Shown: positions 1 to 9,207, counted from the first letter of the stretch. The stretch: DNA of 21,760 bases from Ophiothrix spiculata (GCA_000969725.1 JXSR01S007643.1), one strand, 5' to 3'. A program made the numbers and translations. The notes: generated by a model from the sequence alone, not told the origin.

Positions 1-102
1 GGTGGTACCCCCGATTTTTGTCATCAAAATGACCGCAAAGGATGTAAAAACAATTACCTAAATGCTCAGGGTCGCCTTATTTTGTGTTGAGGAAGACGAG
101 GG
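1..102 (+). mobile_element. Family A TTAA element, 3' end fragment
   Basis: The window opens inside a copy of the repeat that is complete at 14171-14728. The shared stretch includes GGTGGTACCCC, then ATCAAAATGACCGCAAAGGA, and it ends in GACGAGGG followed by TTAA at 103-106, exactly as the complete copy ends. The long C-run that precedes the right terminus in the complete copy is missing, so this copy has lost its poly-C tract. TTAA target sites and CCC...GGG ends are typical of piggyBac-type elements; the class assignment is inference. Non-coding. Confidence 0.75.
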
Positions 103-449
103 TTAAAGCATAGAATCTATGGTTAAAGGGCTTATTTGTATTTGTTGAAGCACTCCCACACCGACAGCCTGGTTAATATTTCGAGCTATCTATCCAATGT
201 GTATGCATACTTTTTAAATATATATCTTATGTGCATTGTTTTGCTTGTATGTATCTTTGATCGATATGATGTAAATGTTTGGTCATTTGGACTGAGCTTT
301 TCCAACAAATTCAAGTCACAACAAAAAGAGAGAAAAAAAGTAGTAGGCTATATATACGAGATTTATAATTTATGTAAATATAACATATGGCAGCTATTAA
401 ACTAAGGGATTTTTGGAAAACACCCCCATGCACTGGCTGGCCAATACTA
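103..449. other. AT-rich DNA, no recognisable gene
   Basis: Apart from the TTAA that closes the preceding element, nothing is recognised. The 89-codon open frame at 136-405 is AT-driven, has no domain-like pattern and no repeat partner in the window. Confidence 0.5.
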
Positions 450-1069
450 CAGGGTGTCCCAGAAAAAAAATACAATCTTTGCGTGTGATTTTCTCAGGTT
501 TAATGTACAGTCAGAAAGCACATAAACATTGCATTTAATAGTCCATAAATTAACCATAAAGATGTCGTTTGTTTTGTTTAAGTCGGTTTTGTACAACAAA
601 AGTTATGTTTTATCAAATATTTGAAGGGATTTTTGTCTGGTCCAATTTCATGACATTTCTCCTTAAGCAGGGGTGTTTCTGATTGGAATACACATGTGCC
701 ACCTTGGAAAAATTATCGTATCTGTCTTATTTTGTTCATAAAATTTGTTCATTTTTTCAGCATAGATAAAAGATATCGTGTACATAATAAATTTATCAAA
801 TTCGTTACAGTTTAATGAGCAGATCAAGGATATTTCTCATAGAACTTCATTCAAGAGGTAGCGTGAAATTGGACAAGAACATTTCACATCCAAATATTTG
901 ACAAAGCATAACTTCTGTTCTAGATTACCGATTAAGATAAAAAACAAACGGTATCTTAAAGTTCAAATCATGGACTATACAATGCGATATTTACTTACTT
1001 CCCGACTTTCCGTTAAACCTGAGAAAACTGCACGCAAAGATTGTAAGGTTTTTTTTCTGGGACACCATG
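450..1069. mobile_element. Tc1/mariner-type MITE with about 200-bp inverted arms
   Basis: The element starts CAGGGTGTCCCAGAAAAAAA next to TA (448-449) and ends in the reverse complement of CATGGTGTCCCAGAAAAAAA next to TA (1070-1071). The TA duplication and this style of terminus are typical of the Tc1/mariner superfamily. The inverted similarity is not limited to the ends: both arms carry CAATCTTTGCGTG, then TTCTCAGGTTTAA, TAGTCCAT, CGTTTGTTTT, AAGTTATG and CAAATATTTG, and it continues to a TCCAATTTCA block about 200 bp in. Only about 200 bp in the middle is unpaired. No transposase frame is present, so it is non-autonomous. The 83-codon open frame at 898-1149 runs through the right arm and is not a gene. 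Confidence 0.8.
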
Positions 1070-1315
1070 TAGTATTTCGAGACGCATTCTCTATAGAAAT
1101 CTCGACAACGCCATCCTTTTTACTAAATGATGCAGTGAGGATATCATGAAATCTTTTGTGGTGTCGTCTGCTTAAATTCTAACTTTGCTGTTGGAAGTGT
1201 GAAATAAAACAGACAAGAAGAACTTGTTTAAAGTAACATTACTATATACATTTATTTCGTATTATCTCGATTCTTTTTATCCTAAAAAATTCAAAATCAA
1301 TTCGGAAAAGATCAT

Positions 1316-1673
1316 AATTCCTTTACGGTAAATAAACTAGTACTGTACAGTAATGGATTTCATTTACGGTTAACTCTAAATCAAGATTTAGAGCAATCAA
1401 TTAAAATCGGAGAATATTTTTGAGCATTTTCTTGTTGAACAGGTCCTGTTTTAGCTATGCAATTTTGAATTTTATCTGCCAATTTTTTTTGGCAAGTTTT
1501 TCAAAAAAAAATAAACAAATTGGCAGATAGAATTTTTTCACATTTCATAGCTTTATTTTAAGAAAAGTTCCCATTGAAATACCTTAAAAGTTTCCCTGGT
1601 TTTAATAGGTTGATCTAAAACTCAATTCAAAGTTAACCGTAAATATATTCATTTACTGTAGAGTAAAGGAATT
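1316..1673. repeat. Foldback inverted repeat, arms about 160 bp
   Basis: The left arm (1316-1486) and right arm (1517-1673) are imperfect inverted copies around a spacer of about 30 nt rich in T and A runs. Matching blocks in order from outside are AATTCCTTTAC, a CAGTAA/TGGAT-like stretch, TTACGGTTAAC (1364-1374 against 1632-1642), ATTAAAA, AGCTATG and TATCTGCCAATTT next to the loop. No coding frame and no clear target duplication are visible. It could be a foldback transposon or an old MITE; a transcript would make a long hairpin. Confidence 0.7.
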
Positions 1674-1736
1674 CATTTCCCGTAAACAATGGTAAAGGAA
1701 ACCCTTCCCACGTTGTTTATAGAATTCGCGTATGAA

Positions 1737-2079
1737 CTTAGAGTGCCCCTTACAAATATTTTAAATTGTTCCTTTTTGGAAGGTAGAGTTGCAGATCAGT
1801 GGCTATAGTGGTTCCCATCTCCAAACAATTTCCGCCCACTATAGTTGATAAACTTCGTCTAGTGTCCCTCACCTCTGTTTTTGCAAAAATTGCCGAGGGT
1901 TTTGTTACCGGGTGGGTCCTGGATGATGTTGAACACATGATTGATAAGCGACAGTATCGGAATGTGAAAGGGACTTCAACAGCTCACTACTTAGTCAGCC
2001 TTACTCAGGGGCCAAAAAAAGTCACAATATAGGAACGGTGATCCTCACGAATTTTTCCAAAGCGTTTGATTGTATCTTG
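1737..2079 (+). pseudogene. LINE reverse-transcriptase fragment, two frameshifts
   Basis: This is a decayed piece of a non-LTR retrotransposon RT domain, the enzyme that copies the element's RNA at its target site. Three successive frames carry it. Frame one (about 1737-1790) reads NILNCSFLEGRVADQW. Frame two (1791-2030) reads VVPISKQFPP, then KLRLVSLTSVFAKIAEGFV and QYRNVKGTSTAHYLVSLT, matching the conserved finger and early palm blocks (VPIPK..PP, DLRPISLT, QFG..KG.STTH). Frame three (2032-2079) reads VILTNFSKAFDCI, which is RT motif A. In that motif the first catalytic aspartate position reads N (codon 2050-2052). The YADD block and endonuclease are absent. The pattern resembles jockey/CR1/L2-type LINEs, but the clade is not resolved. 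A dead genomic fossil. Confidence 0.85.
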
Positions 2080-3345
2080 CAATGATATTTTTGTTAAGAT
2101 AATTTAGATATTTCCCTGTACATGGTTTGATCATGTGACTCGTATTGTGAGAAGCAAAGTTTAGTTTTTTATTCTTGATTTCGTATTGGATGAGATATTG
2201 TGAGTTATGAAACATTATTCTAAATTAAAGCGCATTACAGTCTCAGCTATTTCATGATTTTTTCTTTTGAACGCCATACTGCCATCTTTCGGGGTCAATT
2301 CGCCAGTTATATCATAACCAGGATGCACAACTCACAAAGCTATTATCGGAATGAAACCTAACATGAAATTGATAATGTGTCAATCAAGATGCAACGACCA
2401 ATTTGATCCAATAAGAAGGGTATGCTAGTTTGTCAGTGATCATTGTATTCATTCGCTGTTAAACGTGATGTCATAATCGGATTAATTTGCAAACGTCAAT
2501 TTTGGTAAAAGTATTTAGGGTGTAGGGAACAGTGGGGCAAGACGGCCCCCTTTTCGTTCAAACGACCCTGAATCGGACATGATTTTCCTGTTTACACAAT
2601 ACAGCTTGTCCCGATATTAATGCAGCGAGCAAATAAAAGATAGTAAAAAATGGTTGCCAAAAGATTAAATCATAATAATATATGTTTTTCAAAAGTAGAG
2701 TAATTACTCTACAACATGCTTTTTGTCCCGTTTCATTTTACCATTTCAGTCCAAAAATTTAAAAAAGCCCTTTAAATCAACTTTGGTCCGATTTGTAAGT
2801 TTAGACTTCCAGCTAAAGAAACGCAAACTTGAAATGAAGAGAATTCTGCAAGCAACTGGAGTAGAATCAATCAAAAGCAATCTTACCTGACCTGTTACCA
2901 TTAAGGGATATTTTAAGTTCAGTTTGAACTTAAATTGGTCAAAATGTGCAATTAAAGTACGGATCTTCATGATACTCTCATATTCTTTGACTCTGTTACT
3001 TTTGGTGCAAAATTCGTGTAGTTTAGGATACAATTTCTACCAAAAGAGTCGGAAAAAAAGGATTCTAATGAAAGATGTCAACCAATAATAAGTATTTAAC
3101 CGAAACCACTGAAGAAAACTGAAGACAAAGAAGTTTAAGACCTAATGCTTCATCTGGCCCATCAAGGGGACGGAACAGGTTGACTAAACCAGGCGCAATA
3201 CTCTGTTTAATATCAGTATATCATCATTAAATTGAGTCCTTATGTCATGAAATGGGTTCAAGAGATGCTTCCCTTAATCTTGTGATGATTTTAGCAATTT
3301 CCAATTAACGTGTGCCCAATGACGTCACCACAGGTAAAACTTTAC
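2080..3345. other. Unrecognised AT-rich DNA
   Basis: No convincing gene. The first 100 bases or so may be eroded continuation of the upstream LINE. The 95-codon minus-strand frame at 2746-3033 has no recognisable motif. A CAGTGGGGCAAGACGGCC stretch begins at 2531 and looks like a transposon terminus, but I could not find a matching opposite end. A TGACGTCA palindrome sits at 3320-3327. Confidence 0.4.
2695..2712. repeat. 18-bp perfect palindrome
   Basis: GTAGAGTAATTACTCTAC is exactly self-complementary with no spacer. It could be chance in AT-rich DNA or a dimeric protein-binding site; nothing nearby decides. Confidence 0.6.
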
Positions 3346-3499
3346 AGATTAACAAATCAGACCACTAACATTCTGGTCTTTAAAAAATGTGCAATAACTT
3401 TTGATTCAGAGATCCAAATCAAATAAATCAAAAATCCTGTAAAAACTCTCTGATTTTATTGTAACGTTTGCTCACCACTGGGCTCTGTTCTCTCAAAAT

Positions 3500-3541
3500 A
3501 AAAGTTCAAAGTTCGTTGCGTTTTTTGTTGGACACCATGTA
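3500..3541. mobile_element. Solo terminus of a TA-flanked MITE
   Basis: The stretch ends GGACACCATG followed by TA (3540-3541), the same ten bases that close the MITE at 450-1069, which also precede a TA. The interior differs from that MITE, and no opposite terminus was found upstream, so the left boundary is unknown. It is probably a truncated relative with the same transposase specificity; the evidence is limited to the terminus. Confidence 0.4.
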
Positions 3542-5543
3542 TAGACATATAACCGAACTATGTGTTGTGTAAATACTAAGATTCTGCGGATTATCGTATT
3601 TAGAGAATATAGAGAATTAAAAAATGTTGTCAAAAGAGCCAACTTGGCCCCATTTACAAAACAAAAGTCATACTCATTTTACCGTGACACATTTCATACA
3701 TTATGCTGCATACAAAAATGTCCTTTTAAGATGAAATGCCATAATAAATTAATACAATATTGATCTTTTAAACAGATACGTTGTGACCTATTATAGTGTT
3801 ATCTGCATGCAATGTATACAATATAGGTCACATATATCCTATCAGTCTTCTGTAAGACCTTTTGCGTCTTGTTATACGCATCTATTTACTTATTTAGAAT
3901 TAAAATCGTGTTAAAACGTCATAAATGTTATTGTGCTCGAGTCTGAGTAAGTCCTCATACCATCTTGGGCAAATTCGCCACAGGACCTAATTGCCCCGTG
4001 TGGTAGAGGCCAACCTGTCCCACAGTCCCAGTTTTGACTTACCATCGTGGTATACCGACAAAACAAAGAATAAAGAGGATTTGATCTCATGATATGTTGG
4101 ACATGTACCATACCTCGTAATCAATTATAATAACTTGAACCAGCGAAGTAATATCTTTACACTAGTACACAATTATTTTGCTCAAAAAGATTACTGAGGT
4201 AACTCAAAAACTCGTTTTATTGATAACTCATGAAAAGTGTGTGTTTTTTGAGAATATTTTGCACATTTTTGGGAAAATTAGTCAAATTTTTAATATGAAG
4301 GACAAAATTGAAAAAAGGGCTATGTTACCTTGTGTTAAACTACTTACTAAATTTCAGCCTCTTGGGTGCTTTCGTTTTTGAGAAACTACCCCGGGATAAA
4401 TTTTAACTGACTTTTCCAAAAAACATCAAAGATGGCCACAAATCCAATATGGTCGCCATTATTATGCAAATGAGATGACTATGATATTTTGTTTTTTGTC
4501 TCGTTTTATTTTATTGATCTATTTTCTACTTCCTTTTGATAATTGTACTTTAGATATCCGATAGACAACAAGTATAGCAAGCTAAAAACACCAAAGTCTA
4601 TATTTTGATATTTTTAGACATAAATGGATATTCCTATGGTAGACCATTACCGTTAAAGTAATGTAATTTTATAAATGTTATGAACAGCGAACAATTCAGA
4701 AATGTGTTTGCAGTAGTTATCACGTTCAAAGCGTTTGCCTCCGATCAGATTACGATTCACATAAAGTGTTACTATATACCTTTTCAAAACACGACTATCC
4801 GAGAATTTCCGAAGCTGATTTTACACTTTCCTGCAATTACCGAAAGAAAAAGTGACTCTTCAACACAATAACCAGAATGTTAAGTTCGCGATCTCGTTAA
4901 TTGGTTGCGTACGAATTCGAACTTGGAATTAGCGTCAGCACTACAGAGTCACTTTCAGTTTGATCGCCCTGATGCAACTTCAAATCTTAAGTTTAAACAG
5001 CGCAGATCAGCCGATTTCAAATGGAAATTTCACTCTTTATGTCGGTGAGCTTATGGTACCATCGGCCAAAAGATGTTCAGAATGAGTGTATCTAATATTG
5101 TATGGGTCTGGTTCTATTTATTTTTCAGTTTTATTGCACTGAAATGCGAGTGATTTTTCGGACTTTTTTGTTGACAAAATCATGCATACTAATGAGCTTG
5201 TACGTGATTGGTTGAAAAAATGGCCATGTGATCAATGTTCCGGGGATTTCCGAATGGATTTTGAAAAGGTCTATTATGGCCTTTCCCCACCCTTCAGTTA
5301 TATTGGTTGTATGAATGCAAATCCTTATACCTCTTATCATGAATGGAAAGACCCATAACTTTTAATAAGGTGCCCTGGCTTCAAAATAAAATATAATAGA
5401 GATCATTATGCAGTTGGTTGATATAGGCTCAGTAACCTTAGAATAGACGTACTTACACTGTTAGCCTACATTCGTTGTAAAATGAAGTTAACGTGCCAAA
5501 AGTGTAGTTGTTTTATACTTTAGTATAGCGAATTCAAAAATTA
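3542..5543. other. Unrecognised DNA, no supported gene
   Basis: About 2 kb with no motif-bearing frame. A small inverted repeat, TGTGACCTAT (3782-3791) against ATAGGTCACA (3823-3832), has a 31-nt loop. The 4178-4480 stretch has the low-complexity, AT-driven texture of an old repeat (for example ATGGCCACAAATCCAATATGG near 4431) but no partner in the window. The minus-strand frame 3911-4111 contains a good splice donor (GTAAGT, reverse of 4037-4042) but no recognisable protein. 4870-5060 is slightly richer in CpG and looks unique. Confidence 0.4.
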
Positions 5544-5891
5544 GCTATAAAAGTTCTAAATATTGGATTTTCATCGAGTTTTTTTTGCTAAAGAAATAAA
5601 GGAAATGATAGTTCTAACATGTTCTGTAAGTTTAAGCTTGTTAGCATGCAGATATTTTTTTTCAAAATGGTGACTTGTTATAATGGGGGTTGGGTGGTTA
5701 CCCCCCCCCCTGCCCACGGACTTTGACGGCTTACCCTACACCACCTAAGGTGGTACCCCGACCTTTTTCATCAAAATGACCGCAAAGGATGTAAAACAAT
5801 AACTTAAATACCCGGGGTCACTTTGTTTTGCGTTTTGGAGCAATCGGCGACGATCCGTTAGGGAGTGTCAACCCCCCCCCCCCCCCACCCC
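5544..5891 (+). mobile_element. Family A TTAA element, internal to 3' fragment
   Basis: Collinear with the 3' two thirds of the complete family A copy (14171-14728): GCTATAAAAGTTCTAAAT, a TTTGCTAA block, CAAAATGGTGACTTG, GGTGGTACCCC, ATCAAAATGACCGCAAAGGA, then a C-run of 15 (5872-5886). The 5' half is missing. The copy stops at the C-run, without the GACGAGGG-TTAA terminus, so the right end was lost at the homopolymer. Non-coding. Confidence 0.75.
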
Positions 5892-6759
5892 AAGGTGGTT
5901 TTTCGGATTATAATACTAAATCAAAAAAAATATTGTTGATTTGATTGCCCGGGTTTGTATCGACGAGAAGCATAAACATGTATACAAAAATAAGTACAAA
6001 TAAAGACTTGAGCGGAAAAAGTACACTTACTTTTAAATAAGTTTACTTAAAAGACTATTTTTTTTAAATACATTTTTGAGTTACAGCCTTTTGAAAGTTT
6101 ATGCATTTATTGAGCTCAGGTCTTCAAAATACCCAAATGTATACTGAAAAAAAAAATCTCAAAGGTTCTTTTGCGACTTCTAAGTATTTTAACATACGTA
6201 AAAGGTATTGTTTTCACAAGTTTAAAAAGATACACATTATTTTGTTTCTAATGTACCTAAAAGCCACAATCGTTTAAATACATCTTATACATCTGATGCA
6301 TTGATATCGCTCAAATCAACAATTGTATCAAATGTATGAGCATTTAAACAACATTGGGCTGGGTTTAAGCCTATGCCACAATACTTGGTACGAAATATAT
6401 ATAATATGACCATTTTAAACTTTTAAAAGACCCCTACATCTGAAATGTGATGCAATTTGCACTGATTTTTATCAACAGTATACACGAAGACATTTCATTT
6501 TCCCTATCTGTTTGCATAACCGGATTCTGTATTCGGAATAAAGGTAAACAAATGTCACTTGACCTCATTGCACTCTGATATAGGGTATTCTTTGCTCTGT
6601 TGAATGAGTATTATTTGATGCTAATCACAGGATAAAAATCTCAGGTACATGCAGGTTTTTTTTAAGAGCAATGGTGAAATACTGAAGTTTTATGTGCCAT
6701 TACATATACCGTACTTAACAAGTATTAGGATTAAATTACATACAAAGTTCAATACAGTG
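5892..6759. other. AT-rich DNA, nothing recognised
   Basis: No motif-bearing frame and no repeat partner found in the window. Some eroded LINE sequence may extend back into 6650-6760 from the RT fragment that follows. Confidence 0.4.
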
Positions 6760-7019
6760 GGTGTTAATCATTCTTTTAGCGAAGGAAGTTTGTTCTCTAC
6801 ATATATTGGACAAATTACTAATAAGCTTTGCAATACCTCGTATCATGACGACAGGTGTTAGGGACAAAAATCTCGAAGTAGTAATAACCTTCATAGACTT
6901 CAAGGCAGCCTTCGATACGATTCACAGAGGAAATTGGTTAAAATTCTGAAGCCATATGGCATTACAGAATTCATAGCTAATACAATTGAAGACCCGTACA
7001 AAGGTAAAAAGGCGGTATA
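6760..7019 (+). pseudogene. Second LINE RT fragment, frameshifted
   Basis: This fragment carries the palm motif A of a non-LTR retrotransposon RT. The first frame reads GVRDKNLEVVITFIDFK then AAFDTIHRG (about 6853-6930); the catalytic aspartate of FIDF is intact (codon 6896-6898). A single-base shift near 6929-6931 moves the match to the next frame, which reads KLVKILKPYGITEFIANTIE and then DPYKGKKAV, the block that normally follows motif A (..ILKAYGIP..). The upstream part of the frame (6761-6850) only faintly resembles RT. The YADD block, thumb, endonuclease and UTRs are missing. It differs in sequence from the RT fragment at 1737-2079, so two LINE lineages are represented. Its 3' limit coincides with a perfect hairpin starting at 7011. 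Confidence 0.85.
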
Positions 7020-7057
7020 TGACATCTTCAAAACATTTTAAGATGTCATATACCGCC
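7011..7057. repeat. Perfect hairpin, 18-bp stem
   Basis: GGCGGTATATGACATCTT (7011-7028) is followed, after an 11-nt loop, by its exact reverse complement (7040-7057). The left arm lies at the end of the LINE RT match. Similarity to the RT block is not visible beyond it, so the right arm may be a local inverted copy of LINE sequence. Confidence 0.85.
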
Positions 7058-7591
7058 GGTTACCATTCCATATGACCACTCAACTTGAGTAGAGAAGTGA
7101 TCTTAACCAAAGGAGGTCAAATCAAAGTTGACCTAAAAAAAACACGTTTTTGACACCATTTTTGTTGTTGCCCCCTAACCAGTACATGAGATAATTCATA
7201 ACATTCGTAGTTTCATTTCACACCTAACAAAATCACCTATCAAATCTGACAAAAAGCAACATAGGTTTCCATATACTTTCATCTCATCATAAATTTACCT
7301 TTACATAAAAAAGTGGTAACAATATTTTTATTCCAAATTTACGAGCAACCGTGTACTTTGAAAGGACTTTTTGTTTGCAAAAATAGTTTTGATAGTCATT
7401 GATACAGAATGCTCGAAATATTAGACACATTAAGATTGCCCTTGTGGTTTTTTTTTAAATCAATGATGACGGAGTTATGAAAACAATGTAAAAATACAGA
7501 AATCTAATAAGTCTTGGTTGATATTCTTTTAAATCTACTTAAACGATATAATGAATTGAAATACTAAAAAAGATTGAATACTTAAAGGTAC
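7058..7591. other. AT-rich DNA, nothing recognised
   Basis: No motif-bearing frame. A small inverted pair AGGTCAA / TTGACCT (about 7114-7134) has a 7-nt spacer and could be chance. Confidence 0.4.
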
Positions 7592-7647
7592 AATCAATGA
7601 CCCAAATATGATCTATTTAAAAATAGATCATATTTGGGTCATTGATT
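7592..7647. repeat. Perfect palindrome, 27-bp arms
   Basis: The arm 7592-7618 (starts AATCAATGACCCAAATATGA) and its exact reverse complement 7621-7647 are separated by only two bases (AA). There is no mismatch across 27 pairs. Such a structure is prone to cruciform formation and deletion, so its perfection suggests a recent origin or selection. It is not part of a recognisable element. Confidence 0.9.
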
Positions 7648-7697
7648 ATTATTATCATTGAGTCTCAATGTAAAAAAAAAAACGAAGAAAGAATACC

Positions 7698-7875
7698 TGA
7701 CAAATTTGTCACCATGACTTCCATTACGCCGTAATTCATTACCTTCACCTGACTATTTATTTGGCGAATAAACACAAACTAATGCAAAGATTTCACTTGT
7801 GTCTGACGACTTCTTAAAACTTGCAACATCAACAAATATTAATCATCTGATCTCCGAATCAAATGAATAAGAATT
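7698..7875. repeat. Direct repeat, left copy (about 178 bp)
   Basis: Nearly identical to 9023-9207 in the same orientation, starting TGACA..TTTGTCACCATGAC and ending AATGAATAAGAATT. The visible differences are small: about six bases are present in the right copy after GCCGTAAT, a short difference follows GTCTGACGAC, and there are few other substitutions. It contains AATAAA within GGCGAATAAACAC. See the right copy for interpretation. Confidence 0.9.
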
Positions 7876-7911
7876 ATTCATATTTGACCTCCCTGTTTCA
7901 CCCAAATATAC

Positions 7912-8153
7912 CTGAACAATGTCTGTCAAGCGTTCCGTAATTCCCAAAATTTTATCCCCAGAAATTTTCCAAACCAAAATTACTTTGGCGCTTGCGTTAT
8001 TTACGTTGTATCTAAAGTGCGCGTGCGCTATAATCGCGTCCGTGTCAACCGCTCCGTTGCTTGGCACTCTACCAAACAATATATTTAAAGTTGAACGACC
8101 TTTACCGTCGTACTTTAATGACATAATTTTACCACGCATTTTTGCATCAAACA
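7912..8153 (-). CDS. Candidate internal exon, unknown protein
   Basis: The minus strand is open from 8163 to 7843. A plausible exon of 242 nt lies between a pyrimidine-rich acceptor (TTTGTTTAAAG, ending at 8154) and a donor (CAG|GTATAT, starting at 7911). It reads VFDAKMRGKIMSLKYDGKGR at the start, NGAVDTDAIIAHAHFRYNVN in the middle and ends GDKILGITERLTDIVQ. The stretch has more G+C and more CpG than its surroundings and natural-looking codons, unlike the shadow frames elsewhere. The pattern (a G.V.N..VDTDD-like block followed by alternating hydrophobic residues) recalls extracellular beta-sandwich repeats of large invertebrate surface proteins, but I cannot name a family. No adjacent exon was secured, so it could be an isolated exon of a long-intron gene or a pseudogene fragment. 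The opposite-strand frame 7919-8323 is taken as its shadow. Confidence 0.35.
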
Positions 8154-8466
8154 CTTTAAACAAATATAAAAATAAAAACCGTTATTCAAATGAATTCACG
8201 AAGTCACCTCTATATTCGCGCTATTATAATTATCTAACTAAAAAGAACAAGGTTCGTTTTCTCTCATTTCACGTTCAATATCAAAGTACTCCAATTTATC
8301 ACTATTTAGCCAAAATAAATTAAAATACCAACATTTTCCTCAAATAGTTGAAGTGTTTCCCGGACGAGCCCCCATTTGTCAACACCAGGTTTATGAATAT
8401 ACACCAACAACATATTATATAATTAATGCAACATTTTAATAAAACAAAGCTAATCGCAACGCAAAT

Positions 8467-8579
8467 CATATCATAGAGCTCTATGTGGGAAAACTCAAAG
8501 TGTGCACTTATCGTAAGTTCACCAGTAGCTTTGCAGAACCATTCCTGACCTTTACCGTCGACAACACAGGCGAATGACA
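8467..8579 (-). CDS. Weak candidate exon or fragment, DGKG motif
   Basis: On the minus strand, after an acceptor-like ATCATCAG (AG at 8581-8580), the frame reads VSFACVVDGKGQEWFCKATG and then ELTISAHFEFSHIELYDM. It begins in the same phase as the candidate exon at 7912-8153 (the exon begins TG, completing a valine codon). It shares with that exon a DGKG followed further on by an (I)SAHF/IAHAHF-type strand. This suggests a related, shortened domain, but the match is short and could be chance. No good donor follows: the frame simply runs on into hydrophobic AT-rich codons to 8320. If a gene is present, transcription would run from right to left, with this piece upstream of the other exon. Confidence 0.2.
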
Positions 8580-9022
8580 CTGATGATCCTTAAACGTGAT
8601 GAGGTGTTCCTTTGTAGTACTTTTAACAGTTGATTGTTGATACACAATATTCGCAACGTCCCACGTAGACCGGCAAGCAACATTTATATGTTAGCGATTA
8701 TAATAGTCCGCTAATTCGGATAGTGCTTACTGTCTTTGGCAGATATGCAGTAGTAAGACTGCCATGTCCATAGCTGTTCACAACCAATAGATTTCATCTT
8801 TATCTCCATAAGGAATTATGTATTTTTGATAATCGAGAAGGGGGTTTTGGTTTCTCCCCTGTCGCCCCCTTCACCGCCTCCGCATTTCTGTCCTTCCCTT
8901 GTTATTCGCCCCCCGTGTGTTGCCCGGGCATTTGCGTATTTGCGTTGCGTGTATAATTAATGCGTTTTATGCATGGTGCGTCATGCACAGAAGTTAGATA
9001 TTACATCCGTGAGCCTGGACTA
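8580..9022. other. Spacer with a GC-rich pyrimidine patch
   Basis: The stretch 8838-8935 is strikingly C/T- and CpG-rich on the plus strand (for example CCCCTGTCGCCCCCTTCACC), in contrast to the AT-rich surroundings. No coding frame, TATA-like arrangement or repeat partner was found. It could be promoter-like, part of an unrecognised element, or simply compositional noise. Confidence 0.35.
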
Positions 9023-9207
9023 TGACATTTGTCACCATGACTTCCATTACGCCGTAATGTTGTTTCATCACCTTCACCTGACTATTTATTTGGCGAATAA
9101 ACACAAACTAATGCAAAGATTTCACTTGTGTCTGACGACTGATATTTAAAACTTGCAACATCAACAAATATGAATCATCTGATCTCCGAATCAAATGAAT
9201 AAGAATT
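9023..9207. repeat. Direct repeat, right copy (about 185 bp)
   Basis: Partner of 7698-7875, offset about 1.33 kb. Same orientation, near-identical over the whole length, with unrelated sequence on both outer sides. Terminal direct repeats around a 1.15-kb interior might suggest a miniature LTR element, and AATAAA inside would fit, but there is no TGG-type primer-binding site after the left copy and no polypurine tract before the right copy. A recent segmental duplication, or two insertions of the same unknown repeat, fits equally well. Confidence 0.9.

Noticed and set aside
136..405. 89-codon ORF near the window start
   Set aside because: Composition follows AT-rich DNA; no motif, splice context or repeat partner.
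2531..3655. Element bounded by CAGTGGGGCAAGACGGCC and a CCAACTTGGCCCCA stretch
   Set aside because: The two ends are similar only in part and not a clean inverted pair; no target duplication was seen.
3911..4111. Cysteine/tryptophan-containing minus-strand ORF with a GTAAGT donor inside
   Set aside because: The donor splits the frame, the peptide matches no family I know, and the DNA around it resembles transposon-terminus phrases (GGGACAGGTTGGCC).
7919..8323. Longest open frame in the window (134 codons, plus strand)
   Set aside because: It lies antisense to the more exon-like minus-strand block, has no recognisable motif, and its downstream half is lysine/asparagine/tyrosine-rich as expected from AT-rich DNA.
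7698..9207. Miniature LTR retrotransposon
   Set aside because: Terminal direct repeats and AATAAA fit, but no primer-binding site, polypurine tract or clear target duplication was found. Kept only as a direct-repeat pair.
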